DNA of 9,991 nucleotides, taken from NCBI GenBank assembly GCA_913056425.1, contig CAJXLR010000044.1, forward strand, positions 1 through 9,991. Direction: 5' to 3'. The notes beneath the pieces were generated by a model. That model was not told where the DNA came from, did not search any database, and was given only the letters and a program-made list of their open reading frames with translations. Each line of letters opens with the position of its first letter. Position 1 is the stretch's first letter. The position numbers were made by a program, and so were the translations under genes. The DNA comes from an uncultured Bacteroidota bacterium (GTDB lineage: Bacteria > Bacteroidota > Bacteroidia > NS11-12g > UBA9320). Shown piece by piece: positions 1 through 6,147 of the stretch.

Positions 1-1083
1 TTTTAGGTTTATGTTTTTGAGCAGAGGTCTACTATCATCGTGAAACTGATACGACAAATTGCGAAGCTCTACTTCCATTCCTTTCCCGGTTGTTGTTTCA
101 AGTGAACCACCATCATACTCCAGAGGAATATCCGTCACAGATCCAATCTTCTCGATGGAAGTGAGCACATCATAAATAGTCTCAACACTTACAATGAGCT
201 TTTCAATCGAAGAAAGCACGAGAATAATGATGATTTCTGAGGCAACGAACTGTCCAATATTCATCTGCTCGTTGATCACAAGTAAACTACCAATAATCAA
301 AAGACTGGCCGCGATAATCACCTTAAATCCAACGAGGTTAATGTACTGTACCAGTAGTGTGCGGAAGTGCGCTTTTCTAGATGTCAAATAACCGTGAACC
401 ACCTCATCTGTTTTATCCATAGGTAGCGGTGTCTTCCCTGCGAGTTTGAATGTCTCCATGGTTCTTGCAAGCTCTTCCAACCAATGAGCTACTTCGTATT
501 TGAAGGTAGATTCCACCAAACTAGTTTTCAAACCGCGTGGTATGGTATATCGGAAAATGATGTAGACCACAATGATTAGTAATAAGCTGAAAATGATGAA
601 GAATGGATGGTAGAAGGAAAGGAGTATTAACCCGAACAAAATCTGTAAGGACGCACTACTGAAATCCATCAAAATCTTTGATAATCCTTTCTGAACGGAA
701 AGTGTATCAAAAAATCGATTCACCAACTCCGGGATGTAGCGTTTATCTACAAACTCCAGTTTCATACGAGGAATTCGATACGTGAACTCAAATGCAGAAC
801 GTGCAAAAATCTTTTGCTGCAAGTTCTCCGTTATAGTCAGTTGCATGATTTGCATAATACCGGTAAATGCAACACCGGCGATTACGAAGGCTACTAACAC
901 AATCCAAGTGGTGGACATCTGACCCGTACTAATCAAATTTATTATCGCTTGGATACCGAGGGGTAGAGAGAGCGATACAATACCATTGAATAAGGCATAA
1001 ACATATATACTTCCAATTTCCTGACGATCTACCTTGAGAAGGTTAAGAAATCTGCGTAACGGCGTTAAAGTGGTGTTAGACAT
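1..1083 (-). CDS. ABC exporter, membrane domain and start of ATPase domain (partial, C-terminus beyond left edge)
   Basis: The frame is open from the ATG at 1083 to the window edge, giving 361 residues without a stop. It reads as an exporter-type ABC half-transporter. There are six likely membrane segments at about residues 25-45, 58-80, 143-163, 164-182, 248-270 and 278-298, followed by a short linker. The start of the nucleotide-binding domain follows, with an aromatic A-loop residue (Y345 in NLSYQF); Walker A, signature and Walker B lie outside the window. There is no N-terminal peptidase C39 domain. The fold and spacing match transporters paired with HlyD-type adaptors in Bacteroidota, so the unseen downstream genes may be an adaptor and a TolC-like protein (inference). 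The start codon lies inside the end of the upstream TetR gene (ATGTCTAA, 8-nt overlap), which fixes the start and suggests translational coupling. The substrate cannot be inferred. Confidence 0.88.
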   Translation of the reverse strand, partial: MSNTTLTPLRRFLNLLKVDRQEIGSIYVYALFNGIVSLSLPLGIQAIINLISTGQMSTTWIVLVAFVIAGVAFTGIMQIMQLTITENLQQKIFARSAFEFTYRIPRMKLEFVDKRYIPELVNRFFDTLSVQKGLSKILMDFSSASLQILFGLILLSFYHPFFIIFSLLLIIVVYIIFRYTIPRGLKTSLVESTFKYEVAHWLEELARTMETFKLAGKTPLPMDKTDEVVHGYLTSRKAHFRTLLVQYINLVGFKVIIAASLLIIGSLLVINEQMNIGQFVASEIIIILVLSSIEKLIVSVETIYDVLTSIEKIGSVTDIPLEYDGGSLETTTGKGMEVELRNLSYQFHDDSRPLLKNINLK

Positions 1084-1762
1084 GATTGTTTGCTAAGGTT
1101 GATAGAACCATGTTTTGATAAAAAGTTTCAAGATGATCCACTGTGGCCCCATGGTCGGTAAGTGCCGGTAGGTGATCTGCAAAGTATTTTTGGTGATGTA
1201 TACCCTCAATCATTGTTGACATGAGTGCATGGGGATACTGGTAATCCGGATTAATCTCTAGGCTGATTTCTGCTAGTCGGTTAACCAACCTCTTGTAACC
1301 TGAGAATAAGCCATCCTTGTTTCCTGTATCTACTTGTTTGGTTAGATAGGCTTTCGATGATTCTGATATTACCAGGCGAGTGAGCACCTTTAAGTTCAAA
1401 CCATTAAACGAACTGGTTTCTTGGTCGCATGAAACCAATAGGTTGATTACGTTCTTAAGCTTTTCCTCGGCCGATGGGACATTTGAAGTCGCGATAATGA
1501 GTTGATACTCCAACCATGCATAATAGGTGCTGGTTAAGTACAACAGTAATCGATGTTTATTCAAGAAATACCGGTAAACCGAAGTCTCGGTGGTACCTAT
1601 ATCGTTGGCGAGCTTTCTGAACGTAAACTGCTCTAAGCCCACTTCATCAATCATTTCCATCCCACGCTGTACGATGCGTTCTCCCAATTCTGTAGACTTT
1701 GGGTCTTTTAAGTACAGGTTAGAATTTAGTGATACCTGAAGCTGTTCCATCAAGTGTTTCAT
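1076..1762 (-). CDS. TetR/AcrR-family transcriptional regulator
   Basis: The protein has 228 residues. The N-terminal DNA-binding domain spans about residues 27-75. It has the typical order: a first helix (GERIVQRGMEMIDEVG), then FTFRKLANDIG, then the recognition region TTETSVYRYFLNKHRLL (about 57-73). The rest is a helical ligand-binding and dimerisation region that I cannot assign to a subfamily. The first ATG (1762) is used here; a second in-frame ATG four codons on is an alternative. The gene overlaps the ABC exporter start by 8 nt, so the two are almost certainly co-transcribed, and the regulator probably represses its own operon. Candidate operator palindromes begin 35 nt upstream of its start. 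Family assignment is secure; the inducer and targets are inference. Confidence 0.9.
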   Translation of the reverse strand: MKHLMEQLQVSLNSNLYLKDPKSTELGERIVQRGMEMIDEVGLEQFTFRKLANDIGTTETSVYRYFLNKHRLLLYLTSTYYAWLEYQLIIATSNVPSAEEKLKNVINLLVSCDQETSSFNGLNLKVLTRLVISESSKAYLTKQVDTGNKDGLFSGYKRLVNRLAEISLEINPDYQYPHALMSTMIEGIHHQKYFADHLPALTDHGATVDHLETFYQNMVLSTLANNHV

Positions 1763-1796
1763 CCGTTATAGAACAAATTGTTTCTGCAAAGGTTCA

Positions 1797-1847
1797 AAAT
1801 ACTTTCGAAAAAAAGTATTTAACTACTTTATGTAATAGTATTACTAT
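1797..1847. promoter_or_regulatory. Candidate TetR operator: cluster of palindromic half-sites
   Basis: A perfect 9-bp inverted repeat (AAATACTTT at 1797-1805, AAAGTATTT at 1812-1820, 6-nt spacer) lies 35 nt upstream of the tetR start. Its right arm also forms a second inverted repeat with TACTTT at 1824-1829 (AAAGTA at 1812-1817). A third palindrome follows: ATAGTA at 1835-1840 and TACTAT at 1842-1847 with a 1-nt centre. The TACTTT/AAAGTA half-sites at 1800, 1812 and 1824 are 12 bp apart in alternating orientation. TetR-family dimers bind palindromes of this size, usually next to their own gene. Binding by this TetR is inference. A near-consensus minus-strand -7 box (TATTTTG, one base short of TAnnTTTG) overlaps the first palindrome. 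Confidence 0.55.
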
Positions 1848-1858
1848 CATTTGTATCC

Positions 1859-1885
1859 CGTGACTGTCATTTTTCGATAGTCACG
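1859..1885. other. Strong hairpin in the divergent intergenic region
   Basis: CGTGACTGTC (1859-1868) and GATAGTCACG (1876-1885) form a 10-bp stem with one G-T pair around the 7-nt loop ATTTTTC. No T-run follows on the plus strand, so it is not a classical terminator. It lies between the tetR operator cluster and the barrel-protein leader. It could be a protein-binding palindrome, part of a 5' leader, or a barrier between the divergent units. A smaller hairpin follows directly (AACC at 1887-1890, GGTT at 1896-1899). Confidence 0.45.
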
Positions 1886-1921
1886 CAACCATTTCGGTTC
1901 CCTAAAGACCATATAAACAAA

Positions 1922-1985
1922 GGCTTACATGTTAGATGCGGAGTGACAGAGGCGGACGAGGGCATGTAAACCCCAGGTTTTTTTT
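1922..1985 (+). other. Structured leader or small RNA with T-run, upstream of the barrel-protein gene
   Basis: GGcTTACATG (1922-1931) pairs with CATGTAAaCC (1963-1972), giving nine pairs with one mismatch. The stem encloses a purine-rich 31-nt loop. A short hairpin AAACC/GGTTT (1968-1972 and 1976-1980, loop CCA) follows and overlaps the end of the long stem. It runs into eight consecutive T residues at 1978-1985. The two hairpins are mutually exclusive over 1968-1972, as expected for a terminator/anti-terminator pair. The T-run ends 23 nt before the ATG at 2009. I do not recognise it as a known riboswitch or RNA family. It may be an attenuated leader, a small independent RNA, or chance. Confidence 0.35.
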
Positions 1986-2008
1986 CGTTTAATCTTAAAG
2001 TTTCTGTT

Positions 2009-2875
2009 ATGATGCGTTCTCTAATTGTTGTTTCGCTCTTGTTGATTTCTAGTTTTTCATCTGCTCAATTCTCTCGTTCAAAATCATGGTCGTACAATCT
2101 AACCATTGGTGCTTCAAACATGTTTAGCGACCTTGGTGGCGGTCCTTTACAGGCTCACAACGACTTTCGGGATTTTGATTTAAGAGCTACAAGACCTGCA
2201 TTTGGCGTTGGTCTTACAAGACACCACAAAAACCTTAGTCTGGGTCTAAACTTGATAGCCACCCAACTCGTAGCTAAAGATCAGTATACAACAAACCGGG
2301 GCCGATCTTATAGAAACCTTTCTGCGAATACAGATTTGGTAGAAATCTCGCTTGTAAGTGAGGCGTACCCTTTCGCTCGATCACTGCGACTCAACCGCTT
2401 TTTTGTTAGTGGAGGTGTTTCCGCTGCATACTTTAAACCCAAGGCAAAATTGGGTGACAATTGGATTGCTCTGAGACCATTGGGTACAGAAGGCCAACTG
2501 TTTGAAGGCGGTGAACAGCCCTACAAAAGATTTGTCGTTGCCATACCACTCGGAGTGGGTTATGGCTTACCATTAAATCGTATTTCCAATCTTAAATTTC
2601 ACTTGGGATACCGTATCACATTTACGGATTACCTGGACGATGTTTCAACTACCTATGTTGATGCCGCTCAACTCGCGGAATCCGGAGGCGCCACTGCCGC
2701 AACTCTTGCCGATCGCTCAACTTCAGGTATGGTTGCTGGAACAAAGCGAGGTAATCCTTCCAATAACGATCACTATGTGATCGCGACAGTGACGTATCAA
2801 AGAACCATTGGTGCGAAGAAGTATGACGATTGCACCAACTTTGAAATACCCTTGAGAAAAACAGGTCGTCGCTAA
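2009..2875 (+). CDS. DUF6089-like outer-membrane beta-barrel protein
   Basis: The protein has 288 residues. A signal peptide covers residues 1-19/20 (hydrophobic core SLIVVSLLLISSFSSA, cleavage before Q20 or F21). The mature part begins SWSYNLTIGASNMFSDLGGG, followed by DFDLRATRPAFGVG at about 55-68. Near the C-terminus are the RGNPSNND motif (about 248-255) and a final strand. These landmarks match the DUF6089 outer-membrane barrel family of Bacteroidota as I know it. Alternating hydrophobic strands run through the whole length. A charged tail of about 22 residues with one cysteine follows the last strand. As I recall, relatives often sit beside nadK, uppS and bamA. Here the gene stands alone, so it may be a paralogue. 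No biochemical role is known for the family. There is no Shine-Dalgarno sequence before the ATG. Confidence 0.75.
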   Translation: MMRSLIVVSLLLISSFSSAQFSRSKSWSYNLTIGASNMFSDLGGGPLQAHNDFRDFDLRATRPAFGVGLTRHHKNLSLGLNLIATQLVAKDQYTTNRGRSYRNLSANTDLVEISLVSEAYPFARSLRLNRFFVSGGVSAAYFKPKAKLGDNWIALRPLGTEGQLFEGGEQPYKRFVVAIPLGVGYGLPLNRISNLKFHLGYRITFTDYLDDVSTTYVDAAQLAESGGATAATLADRSTSGMVAGTKRGNPSNNDHYVIATVTYQRTIGAKKYDDCTNFEIPLRKTGRR

Positions 2876-3092
2876 TCGAAGCGATAACCGATTCCCAGCT
2901 CTCAATTTTAGCGTCTCGTTCGTAACGAATTACAAACTGAGTAAAGCTCTAAAACTGAAAACACGAGATAACTGAAAAGCATACAAGCGCAACGAAGTCT
3001 TTCCTGATTAGCATAGCACAAAAGTAAATAGACCAAACAAACTACGATCTCACTTCGTAGTGCGTGTGGATTAGAAAAGTTGTGTCCTTCTT
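2876..3092. other. Intergenic spacer without a convincing gene
   Basis: This convergent spacer of 217 nt separates the barrel gene from the membrane-protein gene. It contains a small palindrome (TTCGT-A-ACGAA near 2920), a 9-nt direct repeat AACTGAAAA (2953-2961 and 2970-2978), and the hairpin at 3041-3061 listed separately. A short minus-strand open frame here has no start context or recognisable sequence and is not called as a gene. Confidence 0.6.
3041..3061 (-). terminator. Candidate terminator of the TonB receptor operon
   Basis: On the minus strand ACTACGA, a 7-nt loop and TCGTAGT form a perfect 7-bp stem, followed directly by the T-rich tail TTGTTTGG. It starts about 31 nt after the stop codon of the small membrane-protein gene. 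The tail is not an unbroken T-run, so termination strength is uncertain. Confidence 0.45.
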
Positions 3093-3518
3093 CTACCAAG
3101 GAATACGGCTCAACATGAGCAGCAATGAAATCGTAAAGAAGATTGCTGTCTGCTTGTGTTTGCCTTCATCCGTAGATTGCTTAGTTGCTCTTACTTTGCC
3201 GATGTGAAGCAACGCAATTGCGATAATCATCACGAGAATGTGCTCTACTGCAAAATACCTCAACTCAGGTGTTTTCATCGCATATCCAAAGTCTTGAAAA
3301 GCAGTTTTGGTAATACTGCTGGTGAAAAAATACATCACCAATCCAATCAAGAGTTGTACATCGGAAACAATCGTTGAGAATAACAAGAGTCTCTTGTTGG
3401 TTTGAGTAAATGGTTTCTTGCCAAACCAACCGACGAATGCCATGATGATGGTTACAACCAATAACAATAATATGAGCCAACGAAGGCCTGAATGTGCATG
3501 TAATAATCCTGTTGCCAT
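3093..3518 (-). CDS. Four-helix inner-membrane protein, 'cytochrome B'-annotated family of Bacteroidota
   Basis: The protein has 141 residues and four predicted membrane helices at about 14-33, 44-66, 88-106 and 122-139. Notable residues are H7 and H9 in the N-terminal HAHSGLRW motif, H93 in AVEHILVM, H105 in LLHIGK, a GKKPF turn after helix 1, and a C-terminal LSRIPW. As I recall, homologues are widespread in Bacteroidota and are often labelled 'cytochrome B' in databases. There is no CXXCH haem c motif. Histidines near the helix ends could ligate haem or a metal, but that is inference. The gene starts 31 nt after the TonB receptor stop on the same strand, with no terminator or consensus promoter between. 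It is therefore probably co-transcribed under the TPP riboswitch. It is too short for PnuT-type permeases and lacks their seven-helix layout. A role in thiamine uptake is possible but unproven. Confidence 0.7.
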   Translation of the reverse strand: MATGLLHAHSGLRWLILLLLVVTIIMAFVGWFGKKPFTQTNKRLLLFSTIVSDVQLLIGLVMYFFTSSITKTAFQDFGYAMKTPELRYFAVEHILVMIIAIALLHIGKVRATKQSTDEGKHKQTAIFFTISLLLMLSRIPW

Positions 3519-3549
3519 GTTTTACAATTTGAATTACAAGATTACAATT

Positions 3550-5991
3550 TTAGAGTCGGATACTCGCTTTTACCATCACATTTCGTCCTGCCATTGGGAA
3601 GACATAATTGAAGTCGGATCGCTGAACCGCTAAAACTCCACTATACGTATATCCCAGGGGTGCATATTTTGCGTCAAGTAAATTGTTCAAATAAACACCA
3701 AAGGAGAACGACTTAGTTCCTATGAGCGAATCTGCCGTATAGGATGCAGACGCATTTACAACGGTAAAAGCAGGTAATGAACGATCATCACTCTGTGTAT
3801 TGTCCAAATACTGTTTTGACACATATTTGGTATTTGCTTGGAACATCCAGTTGTTGTTCACCTTGTAGCCAAGTATCAAAGCCCCTATCAAGTTCGGTGA
3901 GAATGAGATATCTGTATTCTCGCGCAAGATGCTCAAGTTAGCAGATGTATCCCAGCTTCCAACTTCCTCGGTAAACGAAGCAATCTTATTTGTAGATACG
4001 TTGAGGTTACCACCGATTTGAAGCTTGTTAGTGAGCGAAGTTTGTGCTTCCAGCTCTATTCCACGTCTAAAGCTTTCTTCCATATTTGCCCGAATTGGCT
4101 CCCCAACATCATTTACCGCACCTGTGAGAACAAGTTGGTTTTTGTACTCCATGAAGTACCCATTGATTGTGAAGCTACTTCGCTTTCTGCTGTAGCGATA
4201 TCCAATTTCAATATTATCGAGTTGTTCCGGCTGAGGCCAATTATCGGGCGGGCTATTTCTGAAATCATCGCGAACCGGCTCTCGATTGCCACGAGCATAC
4301 ATGGTGTAAAACATCGCATTATTAAACAAATAACTGAATCCTACTTTCGGATTAAAGAATCCATAATTAACCGATTGCTCGGTAAACTCATACTGATTGT
4401 CGAATCCTTCGAACGTGTAACCAATCTGACGGAACTGTAAATCAAGATAAGGCACAAAGGCACCCATACGATAACTCAGCTTTCCAAAAACATTTACTTC
4501 AGTCTTCAATGCATCATTGTCGTAGTAACGCTGATTAATTCCTTCATATGCAGTGAAACCGGTGGAGATTACTTCGCCAAAATGCTTTCCGGCGTATTGG
4601 TTCATCCCAAATCCTAACGAACCATCCACTCTTCCCTTTTGATAGGTTAATGAGGTAAGAGCACCGATAAGCGTATTGTCCAACCATCGTCGCCTAACCA
4701 ATTCACCTGAATTCGATGTATCGCCAGGTTGTATTGATGTTGGGATATTGTAATCGCTGTAATCTTCATCTGGGCGATACTGCTCAAAATAACCCGCTCC
4801 CGTGGTTAGGTAACCGGCTAGGTGCAAATCCCAACTGGTATCAACACTTCGATCAAAAAACAACTGATAGTGATTCTGATTGTAGTTATCAACCTCATTC
4901 TCATAAGTATAATAGTTGTATGTGCGCCGGTCCGAATTGTTCAGGTTTTCGAGATCATCTCCTGTAATCCATAGTTCGTTTATATAACGCTGCAATTCCG
5001 GAGTGTTTTGTTCAAATAGCGGTTGAGGAATTCCCCACCATGCTTGGTACGTGCGCTCTTGACCAAGTAAAACATTGGCTTTCAACGAAGCCTTATCCCA
5101 GTATTTAGCCCCGATAAGATTCGCACTTCTTAGGTTGGTTGATGCTCGATCTATAAAGCCATCACTTTCAATTAAGCTTCCCCGTACTTGAAACGCCAAG
5201 TTGTTTTTCAACCGACCTGTATTATGCGTAAAAGTATAGCGCTGACTTCCAAAGCTTCCAAAACCGGTAGTGAGCTGACTGAATTGCTCCTTGTCCAAAT
5301 TATTTGTGCGGATGTTCACACTTGCACCAAACGCAGCTGCACCGTTCGAAGAGGTACCAACTCCACGTTGAATTTGAACACTTTGGGTAGAACTTGCTAA
5401 ATCCGGTAGATTCACCCAGAACACGCCTTGACTCTCAGCATCGTTCAGAGGTATTCCATTTATCGTGACATTCACTCGAGTAGGGTCAATGCCTCGAATT
5501 CGGATTCCTGTATATCCAATACCATTTCCTGCGTCTGAAGAGACAACGGTTGATGGCGTCAAGTTTAATAAGAATGGAAAGTCTTGTTGTTGATCCATTT
5601 GAACCAAGTCAACTTTCGTCAAATTCGTTTGAGTAGACGGTGTGGTTTTACGCGCTCGTACCGTCGAAATAATTGCCGCGTCTAAGTGGTTTACTTGGGC
5701 AGTCATTTCAAGAATAAAACTATTGACTTCTTGGTTAACGATTACCGTTTGGACTGCATCTTCGTAACTAACGTGGCGTGTTCTTACGGTATAATTCCCT
5801 TGGGGCACCGCCAGTGAGAAACTTCCATTTTCTTGTGACTCGGTAGACCATTCGCCCATCGAGTTTTTGAACGTTATGAATGCATTGGGTACTCCAAAAC
5901 CATTTGAAACAACTTTCCCAGTAACGTTGATTTGTGCATTTACCCACGCCACTGTGACGCAGAAAAGCATAGTGAATAATGTTTTTTTCAT
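3550..5991 (-). CDS. TPP-regulated TonB-dependent outer-membrane receptor, predicted thiamine transporter (OMR1-like)
   Basis: The protein has 813 residues. A signal peptide spans about 1-20 (MKKTLFTMLF to VNAQ). A carboxypeptidase-D regulatory-like domain covers about 22-100 (ITGK-type start, then GNYTVRTRHVSYED). A TonB-box-like stretch lies near 105-120. The plug domain covers about 125-235 and includes GIRIRGIDPTRVNVTINGIP and NLPDLASSTQSVQIQRGVG. The C-terminal region is the beta-barrel, ending MVKASIRL. An in-frame ATG 11 codons upstream (6024) lies inside the riboswitch aptamer, so the start at 5991, directly before the signal peptide, is preferred. A TPP riboswitch in the leader ties the gene to thiamine. 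TPP-regulated TonB receptors in Bacteroidota (named OMR1) are established as thiamine uptake receptors. The exact ligand (thiamine, its phosphates or precursors) is inference. Confidence 0.88.
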   Translation of the reverse strand: MKKTLFTMLFCVTVAWVNAQINVTGKVVSNGFGVPNAFITFKNSMGEWSTESQENGSFSLAVPQGNYTVRTRHVSYEDAVQTVIVNQEVNSFILEMTAQVNHLDAAIISTVRARKTTPSTQTNLTKVDLVQMDQQQDFPFLLNLTPSTVVSSDAGNGIGYTGIRIRGIDPTRVNVTINGIPLNDAESQGVFWVNLPDLASSTQSVQIQRGVGTSSNGAAAFGASVNIRTNNLDKEQFSQLTTGFGSFGSQRYTFTHNTGRLKNNLAFQVRGSLIESDGFIDRASTNLRSANLIGAKYWDKASLKANVLLGQERTYQAWWGIPQPLFEQNTPELQRYINELWITGDDLENLNNSDRRTYNYYTYENEVDNYNQNHYQLFFDRSVDTSWDLHLAGYLTTGAGYFEQYRPDEDYSDYNIPTSIQPGDTSNSGELVRRRWLDNTLIGALTSLTYQKGRVDGSLGFGMNQYAGKHFGEVISTGFTAYEGINQRYYDNDALKTEVNVFGKLSYRMGAFVPYLDLQFRQIGYTFEGFDNQYEFTEQSVNYGFFNPKVGFSYLFNNAMFYTMYARGNREPVRDDFRNSPPDNWPQPEQLDNIEIGYRYSRKRSSFTINGYFMEYKNQLVLTGAVNDVGEPIRANMEESFRRGIELEAQTSLTNKLQIGGNLNVSTNKIASFTEEVGSWDTSANLSILRENTDISFSPNLIGALILGYKVNNNWMFQANTKYVSKQYLDNTQSDDRSLPAFTVVNASASYTADSLIGTKSFSFGVYLNNLLDAKYAPLGYTYSGVLAVQRSDFNYVFPMAGRNVMVKASIRL

Positions 5992-6012
5992 TCCTGTAAA
6001 TTCAATACAGGA
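5992..6012 (-). promoter_or_regulatory. Start-codon-abutting sequestor hairpin (riboswitch expression platform)
   Basis: On the minus strand TCCTGTA, a 7-nt loop TTGAATT and TACAGGA form a perfect 7-bp stem whose last base is adjacent to the receptor ATG. The 3' arm contains the only purine-rich AGGA before the start. In the folded state ribosome access would be blocked, so control is probably translational. No T-run follows, which argues against a terminator. Confidence 0.7.
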
Positions 6013-6019
6013 GTCGAGA

Positions 6020-6104
6020 GACATCCCTACGGCAGCATTACCTGCATCAGGTTATTTGGGTATGTTCTCAGCAATCAGTCTGTAGACCAAAAGCACCCCT
6101 TGTT
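6020..6104 (-). promoter_or_regulatory. TPP riboswitch (THI element) aptamer
   Basis: Read on the minus strand, all conserved THI-element blocks appear in order: GGGGTGC (about 6099-6093); a variable stem with loop; CTGAGA (6071-6066); TACCC (6062-6058); ACCTGATGCAGGTAATG (6052-6036); and TGCTGCCGTAGGGA (6037-6024). GGGGT can pair with TACCC as P2, and CTGAGA is the pyrimidine-binding loop. The closing P1 helix looks weak: only ACA (6103-6101) with TGT (6023-6021) is obvious. The aptamer ends about 28 nt before the receptor ATG. In bacteria this class usually lowers expression when TPP is abundant. Confidence 0.95.
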
Positions 6105-6109
6105 GGGTG

Positions 6110-6141
6110 CGAAGCTATAACATATGAGTAAAGAGCACAAA
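6110..6141 (-). promoter_or_regulatory. Promoter of the TPP-regulated operon
   Basis: On the minus strand a TTTG (6141-6138) stands 20 nt upstream of TAGCTTCG (6117-6110). The latter differs from the Bacteroidota -7 consensus TAnnTTTG at one base. The spacing fits the -33/-7 architecture of these bacteria. Transcription would begin around 6105, directly at the riboswitch. The promoter lies just past the 3' end of the regulator gene. Confidence 0.55.
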
Positions 6142-6147
6142 CCGATT

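Noticed and set aside
1772..1782. Palindrome AACAA-A-TTGTT in front of tetR
   Set aside because: It is short and AT-rich and lies within the likely 5' leader of tetR. The longer palindromes upstream are better operator candidates.
1922..1985. SRP RNA, 6S RNA or a known riboswitch in the barrel-gene leader
   Set aside because: The GGAAG/AGCA core of SRP RNA is absent, and the region does not form the long bulged rod of 6S RNA. No conserved riboswitch core was recognised. It is left as an unassigned structured element.
2953..2978. Direct repeat AACTGAAAA in the spacer after the barrel gene
   Set aside because: It is two short AT-rich copies only, without a third copy, palindrome or promoter context, so chance is likely.
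2908..3099. Minus-strand open frame of 63 codons overlapping the end of the membrane-protein gene
   Set aside because: It overlaps the stop region of a well-supported gene, has no recognisable domain or start context, and contains a terminator-like hairpin.
5992..6024. Longer TonB receptor start at 6024
   Set aside because: It would place the start codon inside the riboswitch aptamer and put 11 polar residues before a clean signal peptide. The ATG at 5991 directly follows the regulatory hairpin.
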